Positions 32,801-42,071 of a stretch of DNA of 43,372 nucleotides are shown here, piece after piece (the first letter of the stretch is position 1; each line of letters begins with the position of its first letter). The position numbers and the translations under genes are program-made. The notes beneath the pieces are model-generated. The model searched no databases and was not told the DNA's origin. It saw only the letters and a program-made list of their open reading frames with translations. This stretch comes from an uncultured Clostridium sp. (GTDB taxonomy: Bacteria > Bacillota > Clostridia > Lachnospirales > Lachnospiraceae), in the NCBI GenBank assembly GCA_902496665.1, contig CABVBU010000027.1:1-43372 (forward strand), written 5' to 3'.

Positions 32801-33746
32801 GATCCCACCTCTTCGGGGCAGCAGGCGGGTAAACGTCCTTTAAGATACCTTCCAGGACAGCGCGCTCGGTAACGCCCTGGACGCGGGCCTGCGGCTTTAA
32901 GATCAGGCGGTGGGCACAGACATCGATAAAAACATCCTGGACATCCTCAGGAACGACGAAGGAACGCCCCTTTAAGACTGCCTGGGCTTTTGCCATCTGC
33001 GTGAGGGCGAGAACGCCTCGCGGGCTGATCCCGAGATCCACCATCTGGTTTGTCCTGGTGGCCTCGCAGAGGTGCGTAATATAGTAGAGGAGCTCGTCGC
33101 TGATCCGGAGCGCGGAGAGGTAGTTCTGGACCTCACTGATATGTTCCGCGGTCACGAGCGGACGGATCTGGTCTAAGGGATCTGCGTAATTTTTCGCCTT
33201 TAAGATATTGACCTGATCCTCTGAAGACGGATAGCCAATGGAGAGGCGGACCATAAAGCGGTCGAGCTGGGATTCCGGCAGTGCCTGTGTTCCGGCAGCG
33301 CCCATCGGGTTCTGGGTCGCTATGCAGATAAAAGGACTCGGAAGAGGGTGCGTCTCGCCGTCAACGGTGACGGACCGCTCTTCCATGGCCTCCAAAAGCG
33401 CCGACTGGGTCTTCGGGGAAGTACGGTTGATCTCATCCGCAAGAAGCAGATTGCACTGGACCGCGCCTTCACGGTATTCAAATTTGTCTGTCTGACGGTT
33501 GTACATCGTAAAACCGGTGATATCGGACGGCAGAGTGTCCGTGGTAAACTGGATCCTCTTGAAATCCAGCGCCAGAGCCCTCGAAAAGGCCAGCGCCAGC
33601 GTCGTCTTCCCGACGCCGGGGCAGTCCTCGAGGAGAACGTGGCCGCCGGCGTAGATCGCGGTCAGCACGCGGGCGATCACGTCATCCTTTCCCATAAAGG
33701 CTTTTTTCACTTCCTGAACGATAAGTCCGGACTGTTCCAGTATCAT
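32793..33746 (-). CDS. MoxR-family AAA+ ATPase
   Basis: MoxR ATPases are AAA+ chaperones that help mature protein complexes, often with a partner carrying a von Willebrand A domain, here the DUF58 product. The protein is 317 residues from the ATG at 33746. Walker A is LLEDCPGVGKTTLALAF, Walker B is NLLLADEINRTSPKTQSALLEAMEE, followed by FICIATQNP and sensor-type residues. The C-terminal lid contains LGISPRGVLALTQMAKAQAVLKG. I chose 33746 because AGGAGG lies 12 bases upstream; an in-frame TTG at 33791 precedes that site. It is first in the MoxR-DUF58-transglutaminase run, 103 bp after the leucine-rich-repeat gene, with no convincing promoter in the gap. Confidence 0.93.
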   Translation of the reverse strand: MILEQSGLIVQEVKKAFMGKDDVIARVLTAIYAGGHVLLEDCPGVGKTTLALAFSRALALDFKRIQFTTDTLPSDITGFTMYNRQTDKFEYREGAVQCNLLLADEINRTSPKTQSALLEAMEERSVTVDGETHPLPSPFICIATQNPMGAAGTQALPESQLDRFMVRLSIGYPSSEDQVNILKAKNYADPLDQIRPLVTAEHISEVQNYLSALRISDELLYYITHLCEATRTNQMVDLGISPRGVLALTQMAKAQAVLKGRSFVVPEDVQDVFIDVCAHRLILKPQARVQGVTERAVLEGILKDVYPPAAPKRWDHD

Positions 33747-33849
33747 ATGTTTAGTTTTCCTCCTGTGGAGCGTCAGTTTTCTTGGTAACAAAGTGGATCG
33801 AATTCAACAGGGCTTTTCTTTTCCCGAAAAGATCGTTGGAGGAAGCGCC

Positions 33850-36800
33850 CTAGAACGCATTGGCGTTTGAAGCTGTAGTTTTCCTGCTGTTGGAGTCAGT
33901 GGCTTTCTGGGCATTGGAATCACTGGCTTTGGATTCCCCGGCTTTCTTTACATATTCCATGATATCCGGGAAAACGACATCCTGGATCATGCCGTCCGGA
34001 ACATCTTTGTCCAGATACCAGTAGAATTTTTGGATCGTCCCGTTCAGTGTGCTTGCAGCTTCTGCTTTCGCGCGTGCTTTCACATACTCTTCAAATTCCG
34101 GAATATAATCGAAGTCCGCAGTCAACGGAGAAGAACCAGCCGCTTCAAACCACTCATAGATATAGTAGAAAGCAAAGCCCTTATCCTCCAGAAGATCATT
34201 CTCCGAGGAGTATCCCTGAAGATTGTATTTCCACTTTTTAAGGTAATTCTCTTCTGTCGCGGCACCCTGCAGCGTTGTCTTTACGTTCGGCGCCCTGTCG
34301 GTTGCCCAGTCATCCCATCCAAATGAGTAATCAAAACCGTAGGAGAGGGACTCGAGAGTCGGTGCCTCCGGACCGGTAAAGATCACTTCCTTCAGGTTTC
34401 CGCAGTAAGAGAACGGAGCGCTTCCGAGTGTGACCAGGTTTGGAGGAAGCGTAATGCGTTCCAGGGAAGAATACCCGAAGGCGTAGCCGCTGAGGGTAAA
34501 ATTATAATGGGACGGGGCGATTACAACGTCATGCAGCTGCGAGCAGTCAGTAAACGCGGAATCGGCGATCTGGAACATATTTCCGAGATAGAGATCACCG
34601 GAGATCCCGGAGCCACTGAACGCGTGCCGACCGATATAAAAGATCGTTGAGCCCACGGAATCGTCGATCGTAAGCGTTCCGGTACAGTCAGCCAGAGCGT
34701 ACGGGGCAAACTGTGTCAGCGATGTACCATCCGGCGGCTCGATCGCGCCGGAAACGTCCTTTGTTGCGCCGATCATATAGGATTCTTCCCATAATGTATC
34801 GATTCCGTAAGCAAAGATGCCGTTTTCACCCTGTTTTAACGTATAGGTATCGCCCCAGATGCTTACATTATTGGAATTGACGGTACTGTCATTTGGGACA
34901 AAGCAGGAGACTTCATACGGAAGATCCTGATCGTTGAAGGTGATGTCCTTCGAGTTGAAAGCCACAAGCTGAAGAGCACTGTCAGGATCGAAGGCGTCTT
35001 CTTCAATTGTGATCTTACCGGTGGTCTCCAGAAGAGTCAGCTGCAGGTTCTCACATCCGGCAAACGCGTTTGAATCGATCGTGTTGACCGTGTCAGGGAT
35101 AGATAACGCGGTAAGGTTCGCGCAGCCGCTGAATGCGTTGCTTCCGATCTCGCCCCAGAGTACGGTTCCGTCTGTCTCTTTTTCGATATCATCAAAGGAT
35201 GTGATATCGGATGGCGCGCGCAGGAGAATAGAGCCGTTGTCCGTAGTCATATATTTTAAGCCGCTCTCTGTCTCCACTGTTCCCAGCTTCGCGCCCTTTA
35301 AAAGCTGCGTGGCCGCGTCGCCCAGGACTTTCCTCCAGGAATCCTGGTACAGAGTGAGACTTTCCTCCGGAACGATGACATGGAGTCCTCTTTCCAGCGC
35401 TTCCTGGAGATCTCCGAAGGTGTTCCCATCGAGCTTCGGCGGGTTCACAGCGGAAATAAAGACAGATGTCAGGTTTGGCGCGGTCAGGCTGTAGGGCTCA
35501 AGCTCCTTCAGATTTTTGCCAAGGAGGAGCTGGTATAATTCTTTGCAGTCAGCCGTCGCGTTTTCCCTTACAACTTCAAGATCTTCGGAAGCGGTAAAGA
35601 AACCGGAGTGATCCGCGAGGATATATTCCAGGACTTTTCCGCTGTCGGAATAAAGTCCGCCGTCGATTAATGTGAATTCCGGGGTCTGTCCGTCATCAGT
35701 GGTCAATGTGAGGTTATTAAAAAGCAGATACTGGTTCCACGCTACAAAATAAGCCGTGTAATAATCCTTTGGAACGACCAACTCTGTGCCAGAAAGACGG
35801 GACAGGTCGATCTCCGGCGGAGCCTCAGAAGAAAAGATGATCTTGTTGATCGAATTATTCAGAGGAAGCTCCACATCCGTCACATTCTCAGGAACGACAA
35901 GGGCATTAAAACGGCTCTGCGGGATACCGAGGATCTTTGTACCGTCTTTATTATAAAGGATGCCGTTCTTTACAGAAAAACAGGGATTGTCATCCTGGAC
36001 CTGGTACGCGTCCAGGACAGTATAATATTTCGGATACACCAGGATCGCCGAGTTTGGAAGTACCAGAGTGCCGATATTGCAGATCGAGGCCATACCGGAG
36101 AAGTCATCTTCGCCGACTTCCTGGATCCCTTCAGGAACTTCAAGGACATCAAGTCCCTCCGGCGCGGAAGACAGCCGCTGCAGAAAAGCGGCATAGCAGC
36201 TATCAGCATGGGTCGGATCCCAGCCTGCGGAGGCAGAGACGGTAAGCCCGGTGGGAACAGAAACGCAGTCCACCGGATAAAAGACATAACGCCCCGGCTC
36301 TGCCGGAGTAAACCAGTTCCCAAGCGGTTCGCCGCCTTCAGTCAGGGACCAGCCGGGGAAGATGGAATTCAGGGCATCTGGGCTGCCCCATTCATCCTTG
36401 TGATCAAGATAATACTGCTCCATCTCCTTTAACAGGCAGATACCATCTCCGGCCTTTTCGGCAAATGACTCGCCAAGAACAGTCCCATCATCATCGAGGA
36501 CAACAAATTTCGCGTAATTAACGGTGATCGAACATGGAAATTCGATCCAGTCGCTATCCGCGTTTTGGCGAAAGTAAAAATTTACAGTGAAATTTCCGTC
36601 TGCCACAGATGGAAATTCGCCGATCCGGAAATTCTCATTATAGTCTGAAAGACGATGCCGGGAGATTATATTATTATTTTCGTCGTTGACATCCACGAAT
36701 ACATACAGGGAACAGAGAATCTTCCAGTCAGTGAGAACTGCACCATTGTACAGTGTCTCACCGGAGTCGAAAACGGAGGACGGTATGAAGGTAAGAGAAA

Positions 36801-37638
36801 CATGCTCTGTACTGTCTGTAGTGATGCCGTCTGATGGAAAAGCCGGGTAATTTATATCAGGAGGCAGATCGGGTGAAGCCGGTTTATCCCCTTTATTCGG
36901 ATAATCAGGATCAACCACAGGCGTCGGTGTCGGAACCGGGTCGGGAGCCGGTGTCGGCGTTGGGGAAGGAACCGGTTCTGGTGCCGGCACAGGAGTCGTT
37001 CCGCTGCTATTTGTATTTCCACCGCCGCCACCGCCGCCGGAGGTATTTCCGCCCGGATAACGTCCCGAAGCTCCTGAACCGGAATCACCATCGTCATCGG
37101 AATCATCCCGCCCGGAGATCCCGTTTCCGGAAAAGGTTCCGCTGCCGGAAGGAAGCTTGATCACGGATTGGTCAGAACTGTTATTGGATGTCCCGGCGAT
37201 CACCGCCGCCGATTTTTCAACTCCCTGCGTCAGATTCCCGCCAGACGGAATATCCGAAGTCTCCGGACTGATCAGAAGATTGCTGGCGTTTTTAAGGTCC
37301 GTCTCGACATTTCCGTCCCCCGGCATCTGATAGCCGGAATCTTCCGTTTTGTCCTTTCCGTAGGAATCATCCGCCTGGGGATCACGTTCGAGGCGATGGT
37401 TATCGTCAGAGGTGTCTGTCTGGGACTTCTGCCCGTAATCATTTTTCTCCGGGAACATGATCTGGTTTTCCTGGTAATCGTGAGTGCTGACAAAAAGGTC
37501 CGGGTGGAACAGACTTCCGTTCTGGTATCCGTTCCAGATCCGCACACCTCCCGCCAGGACCGCCACAGAGGCAGCAGTTCCGGCGGCCAGCATCGTGAAC
37601 CGCTTCAAATCATTTTCCGGTTTCTTATCGTGTTTCAT
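33850..37638 (-). CDS. Large BspA-like leucine-rich-repeat surface protein
   Basis: This 1262-residue protein has a short cytoplasmic start and one transmembrane anchor (about 15-33). A 180-residue Ser/Asp/Gly-rich stalk ends in seven consecutive Gly (201-207) and a Pro-rich spacer (216-250). Beta-rich domains fill about 260-480. BspA-type (LRR_5) units then recur, clearest near 830-860 (GSNAFSGCANLTALSIPDTV, AFAGCENL) and 1000-1100 (RHAFSGSG, DSAFTDCSQLHDVVI, SAPFSYCGNLKEVIF). The C-terminus has three related units, KASDSNAQ, KATDSNSR and KTTASNANAF. It would face outside as an adhesin or ligand sensor. Its ATG overlaps the stop of the hybrid kinase gene by 4 bp (ATGA), so the pair is translationally coupled. 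There is no LPXTG motif. Confidence 0.85.
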   Translation of the reverse strand: MKHDKKPENDLKRFTMLAAGTAASVAVLAGGVRIWNGYQNGSLFHPDLFVSTHDYQENQIMFPEKNDYGQKSQTDTSDDNHRLERDPQADDSYGKDKTEDSGYQMPGDGNVETDLKNASNLLISPETSDIPSGGNLTQGVEKSAAVIAGTSNNSSDQSVIKLPSGSGTFSGNGISGRDDSDDDGDSGSGASGRYPGGNTSGGGGGGGNTNSSGTTPVPAPEPVPSPTPTPAPDPVPTPTPVVDPDYPNKGDKPASPDLPPDINYPAFPSDGITTDSTEHVSLTFIPSSVFDSGETLYNGAVLTDWKILCSLYVFVDVNDENNNIISRHRLSDYNENFRIGEFPSVADGNFTVNFYFRQNADSDWIEFPCSITVNYAKFVVLDDDGTVLGESFAEKAGDGICLLKEMEQYYLDHKDEWGSPDALNSIFPGWSLTEGGEPLGNWFTPAEPGRYVFYPVDCVSVPTGLTVSASAGWDPTHADSCYAAFLQRLSSAPEGLDVLEVPEGIQEVGEDDFSGMASICNIGTLVLPNSAILVYPKYYTVLDAYQVQDDNPCFSVKNGILYNKDGTKILGIPQSRFNALVVPENVTDVELPLNNSINKIIFSSEAPPEIDLSRLSGTELVVPKDYYTAYFVAWNQYLLFNNLTLTTDDGQTPEFTLIDGGLYSDSGKVLEYILADHSGFFTASEDLEVVRENATADCKELYQLLLGKNLKELEPYSLTAPNLTSVFISAVNPPKLDGNTFGDLQEALERGLHVIVPEESLTLYQDSWRKVLGDAATQLLKGAKLGTVETESGLKYMTTDNGSILLRAPSDITSFDDIEKETDGTVLWGEIGSNAFSGCANLTALSIPDTVNTIDSNAFAGCENLQLTLLETTGKITIEEDAFDPDSALQLVAFNSKDITFNDQDLPYEVSCFVPNDSTVNSNNVSIWGDTYTLKQGENGIFAYGIDTLWEESYMIGATKDVSGAIEPPDGTSLTQFAPYALADCTGTLTIDDSVGSTIFYIGRHAFSGSGISGDLYLGNMFQIADSAFTDCSQLHDVVIAPSHYNFTLSGYAFGYSSLERITLPPNLVTLGSAPFSYCGNLKEVIFTGPEAPTLESLSYGFDYSFGWDDWATDRAPNVKTTLQGAATEENYLKKWKYNLQGYSSENDLLEDKGFAFYYIYEWFEAAGSSPLTADFDYIPEFEEYVKARAKAEAASTLNGTIQKFYWYLDKDVPDGMIQDVVFPDIMEYVKKAGESKASDSNAQKATDSNSRKTTASNANAF

Positions 37639-39311
37639 TTATTCTCCTTTAGTATCCGTCCGATTTCCTTACGGATCTTCTCGAAATCGATCGGTTTTGA
37701 AAAATGCCCGTTCATGCCGCTCGCGATGGACAGTCTCTGATCTTCCACAAAGGCGTCCGCGGACAGGGCAAAGATCGGAATCGTTTTCGCGTCTTTATGA
37801 TCCAGCTTCCGGATCGCGCGGGCGGCATCCCGTCCGTTCATCTCCGGCATCTGGATATCCATGAGGATAAAGTCGTAGGTTCCAGGCGGCGCGGCAGCGA
37901 ATTTTTCTACCGCGTCACGTCCGTTTACAGCTACATCGACGCTTGCACCGCTTAATCCCAGGATGCTCACAGCAATCTCCGCGTTCACCTCGTTATCCTC
38001 CGCCATCAGGATATTGCAGCCTTCATATGTAAAGGTATCGTTGTCCTGTGCAGTATCACCCACCGCAAGATTTTCCGGGTGATCCGCCAGAGGCAGCGTC
38101 AGATATACGCTGAAATCAGATCCCTCGCCCGGCATGCTCTCGACTAAGATCGAGCCGCCCATCAGCTGGATCAGCTTGTCCGTGATCGCCATACCGAGAC
38201 CGGAACCGCCGTACTGTTTTGTGATTCCGGCGTTCTCCTGCTCGAATGGGTGGAAGATCCGCTTGATGAACTTCGGATCCATTCCCTTTCCGGTATCATG
38301 GACCCGGAACAGGAATTCCACGCTGTCTTTATTCCGCATCATCTGGCGGAATGTCACGCGGATCTCGCCTTTTTCCGTGAACTTCGAGGCGTTGGAGAGG
38401 AGGTTTACGAGGATCTGGGAGATCCGCTCCTCATCGCCGACCACATAGCGGACGTCCACGTCCTTCATTTCGACGATATAGGTGATTCCCTTTTCCTCAA
38501 TTGTCTTCTTAAACAGGTTCCGGATCTGGTCTGCCAGGTGGTAGAGGTCGAATGGCTTATTTTCAAGCTCGATCTTACCGACCTCAATTCGGGACATATC
38601 GAGAACTTCGTTGATAACGGTCAGAAGGAACTCGGAAAGCTGTTCCGCCTTCACGATATAGTCCTCGGCGCTGTGACCGTGAAGCTGGCGGTGCGCCAGG
38701 TTCAGCATACCGATAATTCCGTTTAACGGAGTGCGGATCTCATGGGACATCTCCGAGAGGTAAGCGGATTTCGACTGGCTTACGTTCTCGGCGGCCTCGA
38801 GGTTTGCCCGCATCTCATCAAGCTTCCTCTTTTCCTCTGTGATATCCCGGAAGTGGAACAGGTCCATCCCGTCCTTCCTTGTCACCGAAAGGCGGTAGCA
38901 GGTGTCCATCCCGACCGGTTCAATATCCATCCGGATCGGACTTTTGCCGTCCCACGCGTTATATTCTTCCTGAAGCCGCTTTGCCTGTTCCTCAGGAAGC
39001 TTCGGGGCAAGGCAGAGAACGTCGTTTTGAAACTGTTCCCTCGTAAGACCGAACTGCTGTTCAAAATCCTTTGTCACATAGAGTGGGAAAAGGTCCGAAG
39101 AGCGGAGAAGAAAACAGGGGTCATCCACGAGGTCAAACCCGTTAAGATTCCCCCTGTCGGTAGATTTGTTAAAGTTTAACCTGCGCCAGGACAGACGCAG
39201 ATGAAAAAAAACGATCAGCAGGCACGCCGCGACCAGCAATTCCGCAAAAAACAGAAATATTAATACTTTGTGTTCCCCCAGCCACGCGAGCTGGAACGCA
39301 ATCTTTTCCAT
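37635..39311 (-). CDS. Hybrid sensor histidine kinase with C-terminal REC domain
   Basis: This 558-residue protein has one N-terminal membrane helix (about 15-38). A PAS-like domain (60-160) follows, then HisKA with His190 in MSHEIRTPLNGIIG, HATPase_c with NLLSNASKFTEKG (about 300-312) and GGSGLGMAIT, and a REC domain (about 430-552) with phospho-acceptor Asp in FILMDIQMPEMNGRD and the conserved Lys in HFSKPIDF. It has no extracellular sensory domain, so the surface protein encoded next, in 4-bp overlap, may supply the input. Phosphate would pass from His190 to the REC Asp and on to the Hpt protein encoded just upstream. The final output regulator is not obvious. Confidence 0.92.
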   Translation of the reverse strand: MEKIAFQLAWLGEHKVLIFLFFAELLVAACLLIVFFHLRLSWRRLNFNKSTDRGNLNGFDLVDDPCFLLRSSDLFPLYVTKDFEQQFGLTREQFQNDVLCLAPKLPEEQAKRLQEEYNAWDGKSPIRMDIEPVGMDTCYRLSVTRKDGMDLFHFRDITEEKRKLDEMRANLEAAENVSQSKSAYLSEMSHEIRTPLNGIIGMLNLAHRQLHGHSAEDYIVKAEQLSEFLLTVINEVLDMSRIEVGKIELENKPFDLYHLADQIRNLFKKTIEEKGITYIVEMKDVDVRYVVGDEERISQILVNLLSNASKFTEKGEIRVTFRQMMRNKDSVEFLFRVHDTGKGMDPKFIKRIFHPFEQENAGITKQYGGSGLGMAITDKLIQLMGGSILVESMPGEGSDFSVYLTLPLADHPENLAVGDTAQDNDTFTYEGCNILMAEDNEVNAEIAVSILGLSGASVDVAVNGRDAVEKFAAAPPGTYDFILMDIQMPEMNGRDAARAIRKLDHKDAKTIPIFALSADAFVEDQRLSIASGMNGHFSKPIDFEKIRKEIGRILKENK

Positions 39312-39365
39312 ATTCTATCCCCAATGTAAATTTGTAGCCGGTTATTCCAGGTACGCCATCATTGC

Positions 39366-39725
39366 CTACTGCGGACCGAGCTTTTCAATCGCCTGGATCG
39401 TGCGGTCATATTCCTCATGGACGCGCGCGAAAAGCGATTTGCTCTCATCGTCCAGCGTGTTGTTTCCACGGAGCTTTTCTGTCAGAGCAGAGCTGGCATC
39501 ACATAACGCAGTAAATCCGAGGTTCAGGCAGATCCCCTTCAAAGTGTGGGATGCGCGGAACGCCTCCGCGCCGTCACCGCTCTCGATCGCGGCCTGCAGC
39601 TGCCCAAAACTCGGATCATTTAAAAATTTCAACGCGAACTTCCTGACAAGACTCTCCGAAACGAGTCTCCCGGTAACTCCCTCATAATCGCCGTGCATCA
39701 TTTCGTAGCATTCTCTTAATGTCAT
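39366..39725 (-). CDS. Histidine phosphotransfer (Hpt) protein
   Basis: This 119-residue four-helix Hpt protein relays phosphate between REC domains. His60 lies in AFRASHTLKGICLNLG, the family active-site pattern. I chose ATG 39725, with AAGGGG nine bases upstream; a TTG at 39746 is in frame but less likely. It is the first gene after the promoter at 39783-39811 and is followed after 54 bp by the hybrid kinase gene. The expected relay is kinase His, kinase REC, this Hpt, then an unlinked or nearby REC protein such as the one at 25767. Confidence 0.9.
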   Translation of the reverse strand: MTLRECYEMMHGDYEGVTGRLVSESLVRKFALKFLNDPSFGQLQAAIESGDGAEAFRASHTLKGICLNLGFTALCDASSALTEKLRGNNTLDDESKSLFARVHEEYDRTIQAIEKLGPQ

Positions 39726-39782
39726 ATGTATGGTCCCCTTTTGCAAGTGTGTTGTTTCATATATTTATATATAGGTGGTTCT

Positions 39783-39811
39783 ATTATAACTTTCAAAGGA
39801 TAAAACTTCAA
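39783..39811 (-). promoter_or_regulatory. Sigma-A promoter of the Hpt-kinase-surface protein operon
   Basis: On the minus strand TTGAAG (39806-39811) and TATAAT (39783-39788) have a 17-bp spacer. The start site would be about 50 bp before the Hpt ATG. Transcription could continue through the kinase and surface-protein genes and perhaps the MoxR module. Confidence 0.75.
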
Positions 39812-39905
39812 CTGGATAATGGGGGGATTCCCAAGAATATCCGGCAAAAGATTACTATACACGGTTCCTGAATCGAAACATCAGCCCAAACTCACAAATC
39901 ACAGA

Positions 39906-41219
39906 TCAGAGGAACACGGAGGCGAAAAAACATTGGTCCGCATACCGGAACGTGACGACCCCGTGATAATGTTCCGCGATCGAGCGGACCGAGGCGGTTC
40001 CGGTTCCAAACCCGTCATGCTTCGTCGAGAGAAAACGTCCGTTTTCCTCCACCGGGGCGGAGGAGCAGGAATTATCGACCGTCAGGGCAAGGTGGCCGTT
40101 CTCCTCCTTCGCGCGGAGCCGGATAAACGGGTTGCTGCCGGTATATTCCCGGCAGGCATCCAGGGCATTTTCGAGAAGATTCCCGAGGACCGAGCAGAGC
40201 TCTGCCTCATTCATGGAAAGCTTCTGCGGGACTGCCATGCTGACGGAAATATCGACACCGGATTTCCTCGCCTCATCGACATAATAGCTGACGATCGTAT
40301 TCACCGCGTAATTCTCGCACCAGGTACAGAACGTATCCGGCGGGAGCGTCTGACGGTACTGCGAGATGTACGCCTTCAGCTCCTCCGTCTTTCCACTGTT
40401 TAAATAGTGGTCGATCACATTCAGGTGCTGGCGGAGATCATGTCTCGCCTGCCGGACGCTCTCGATGTGGTGGCTTAACTGCTGGTACTGCGCCTTCTGC
40501 ATTGCAAGAAGCGTCTCCTGGTGGGCAGCCCGTTCCTTTAATGTCGCCTGCCCGTGGATAATATCGAACGCCTCGAGAAGGATCGAGTAGACCATGACTG
40601 TCATCACGAGAAGCCAGATCCTCATTAAGATAAAGCGGAAGCTCCGAACGACCGAGATACTGAGGTCGAAATTGTAGATGCAGATGAGCAGTGTGCCGGA
40701 AAACGGGAGAAACCAGATCTTCTTCCAGAATGCCGGGCTGTCGACCTGAAAGATCCGGTCCTTCGTCTTTTTCATAAAGAGAAGCCCGAACGGGACCGTT
40801 AGGAGCAGGAGCGCGAAACAGATCAGCATACTTTTCGTGTGGAGCGAATAAAATGTAATATTTGGATCATAGAAGAGCCAGCTCTCCGCAAAAAAGCAGA
40901 TCCCGCGGAGCGTCACGATATAGTTCAGGATAAAAATACTCAGAAACAGAAGCTTCCATGGATTCGCCTTAACGCACAGGAAGTACAGAACCAGGCAGAC
41001 GAACGCGAAGATGACATCCGAGACACGGACAGACCTCCCGTGGGCGACGAGGAACACATAGTAGAAGGACTGGAAAAGCTGTCCGAGAACGATCAGGAAA
41101 ACGATCGTCCGCATGGAAAAACGAAGCTGTTTCCGAAACGGGAACAGGGCGAGGACAAAAAACGGGATCGAGTACAGGGTCTCACAGAGAAACGCTTTGA
41201 AAAATACCATCCAGTTCAT
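39906..41219 (-). CDS. AgrC-like GHKL sensor histidine kinase
   Basis: This 437-residue sensor kinase has about six membrane helices in residues 1-225 and a coiled segment. The kinase core begins with RQARHDLRQHLNVIDHYL (His in the DLRQHLN-type motif) and continues with N box VLGNLLENALDACREY and G box DGFGTGTASVRSIAEHYHG. It belongs to the class that signals to LytTR regulators. The ATG at 41219 overlaps the regulator stop by 4 bp (ATGA) with AAGGA just upstream; a more upstream in-frame codon at 41243 is rejected. No AgrB or AgrD gene is nearby, so its signal is unknown. Confidence 0.9.
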   Translation of the reverse strand: MNWMVFFKAFLCETLYSIPFFVLALFPFRKQLRFSMRTIVFLIVLGQLFQSFYYVFLVAHGRSVRVSDVIFAFVCLVLYFLCVKANPWKLLFLSIFILNYIVTLRGICFFAESWLFYDPNITFYSLHTKSMLICFALLLLTVPFGLLFMKKTKDRIFQVDSPAFWKKIWFLPFSGTLLICIYNFDLSISVVRSFRFILMRIWLLVMTVMVYSILLEAFDIIHGQATLKERAAHQETLLAMQKAQYQQLSHHIESVRQARHDLRQHLNVIDHYLNSGKTEELKAYISQYRQTLPPDTFCTWCENYAVNTIVSYYVDEARKSGVDISVSMAVPQKLSMNEAELCSVLGNLLENALDACREYTGSNPFIRLRAKEENGHLALTVDNSCSSAPVEENGRFLSTKHDGFGTGTASVRSIAEHYHGVVTFRYADQCFFASVFL

Positions 41220-41968
41220 ACCGTCCGTCCTTTCCGCAGACAATGGAACAGGTAGTCTGCAAAAGCTTCCTTTGTCTCCTTCTTTTTCCGGCGGCTCACG
41301 AAAAATTCCCCGCCGGTCTTCAGGTGGACCGTTCCGTCCTCATCGACGGAGGAGACCTGGGAGAAATTAAGGAGAAGTCCGCGTCCGCCGAGATAGAAAC
41401 GGCCTCCGTCCGGGAGAAGTGCCATAAACTCCGCGAAGGAGAGGCGGGCGGCGATATCCCCCTCCACAGTGTGGATGATCAGTCGGTGGTTCTGGGACTC
41501 TACATAGAGAATATCGTCCAGAAGGATCCGACAGAGGGAGGACTGCCCCTGACCCGCCGTCGCGGAAACCTCGATATAGGATGGAACGGAGAGAGAATTG
41601 CGGATCTCATTCAGACACCAGTCAAGGTTACGCTCATCGACCGGCTTTAAGAGGTAGTCCAGCGGATGGACCCGGTAACAGTCGAGGGAGTAGTCCCTCT
41701 CAGACGTCGTAAAGATCAGCGGGATCCGCTCGGCAGTCAGCCGGAGCTGCTTTGCTGTCTCAAATCCGTTTAACCCGTCTTTTCCGAGCATAATGTCGAG
41801 AAAGACCGCGTGGAAACAGTCCGGGCGGAAGGCAGCAAGGAACGATTCCCCGCTCTCATAACAGGAAAATCCGGCCGTCTCCCCGTGCGCCTTAAGATTT
41901 TCCGTTATTTTACGGACCAGATCCTCCTGGTCCGACGGAAGATCCTCCACGATCGCAAAATGCAGCAT
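41216..41968 (-). CDS. LytTR-family response regulator (AgrA-like)
   Basis: This 250-residue DNA-binding regulator has a REC domain (1-125) with VED at the N-terminus, Asp58 in VFLDIMLGKDGLNGF and Lys in YLLKPVD. A LytTR DNA-binding domain (about 138-245) follows, with LDDILYVESQNHRLIIHT and FYLGGRGLLLNFSQVSSVD. It would be phosphorylated by the kinase encoded next in 4-bp overlap. Two direct repeats upstream (42011-42039) fit a LytTR binding site and suggest self-regulation. Confidence 0.92.
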   Translation of the reverse strand: MLHFAIVEDLPSDQEDLVRKITENLKAHGETAGFSCYESGESFLAAFRPDCFHAVFLDIMLGKDGLNGFETAKQLRLTAERIPLIFTTSERDYSLDCYRVHPLDYLLKPVDERNLDWCLNEIRNSLSVPSYIEVSATAGQGQSSLCRILLDDILYVESQNHRLIIHTVEGDIAARLSFAEFMALLPDGGRFYLGGRGLLLNFSQVSSVDEDGTVHLKTGGEFFVSRRKKKETKEAFADYLFHCLRKGRTV

Positions 41969-42010
41969 AACGAAAGCCCCCTTCGGATCACCAGAACCAT
42001 CCCGAACCAG

Positions 42011-42039
42011 TTGCGTCGAAGTTTGACCGTTTGCGTCGA
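42011..42039 (-). promoter_or_regulatory. Direct repeat, likely LytTR binding site
   Basis: TTGCGTCGA occurs at 42011-42019 and exactly again at 42031-42039, 20 bp apart, close to two helical turns. LytTR proteins bind pairs of such 9-10-bp direct repeats. It lies 43-71 bp upstream of the regulator start and downstream of the predicted -10. Confidence 0.65.
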
Positions 42040-42071
42040 GGTGGTTTCCAGAAAATAATTGTTCTGTTATG

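Noticed and set aside
33747..33849. Separate promoter or terminator before the MoxR gene
   Set aside because: No paired -35/-10 is visible and the only hairpin (CTTTTC/GAAAAG) is weak.
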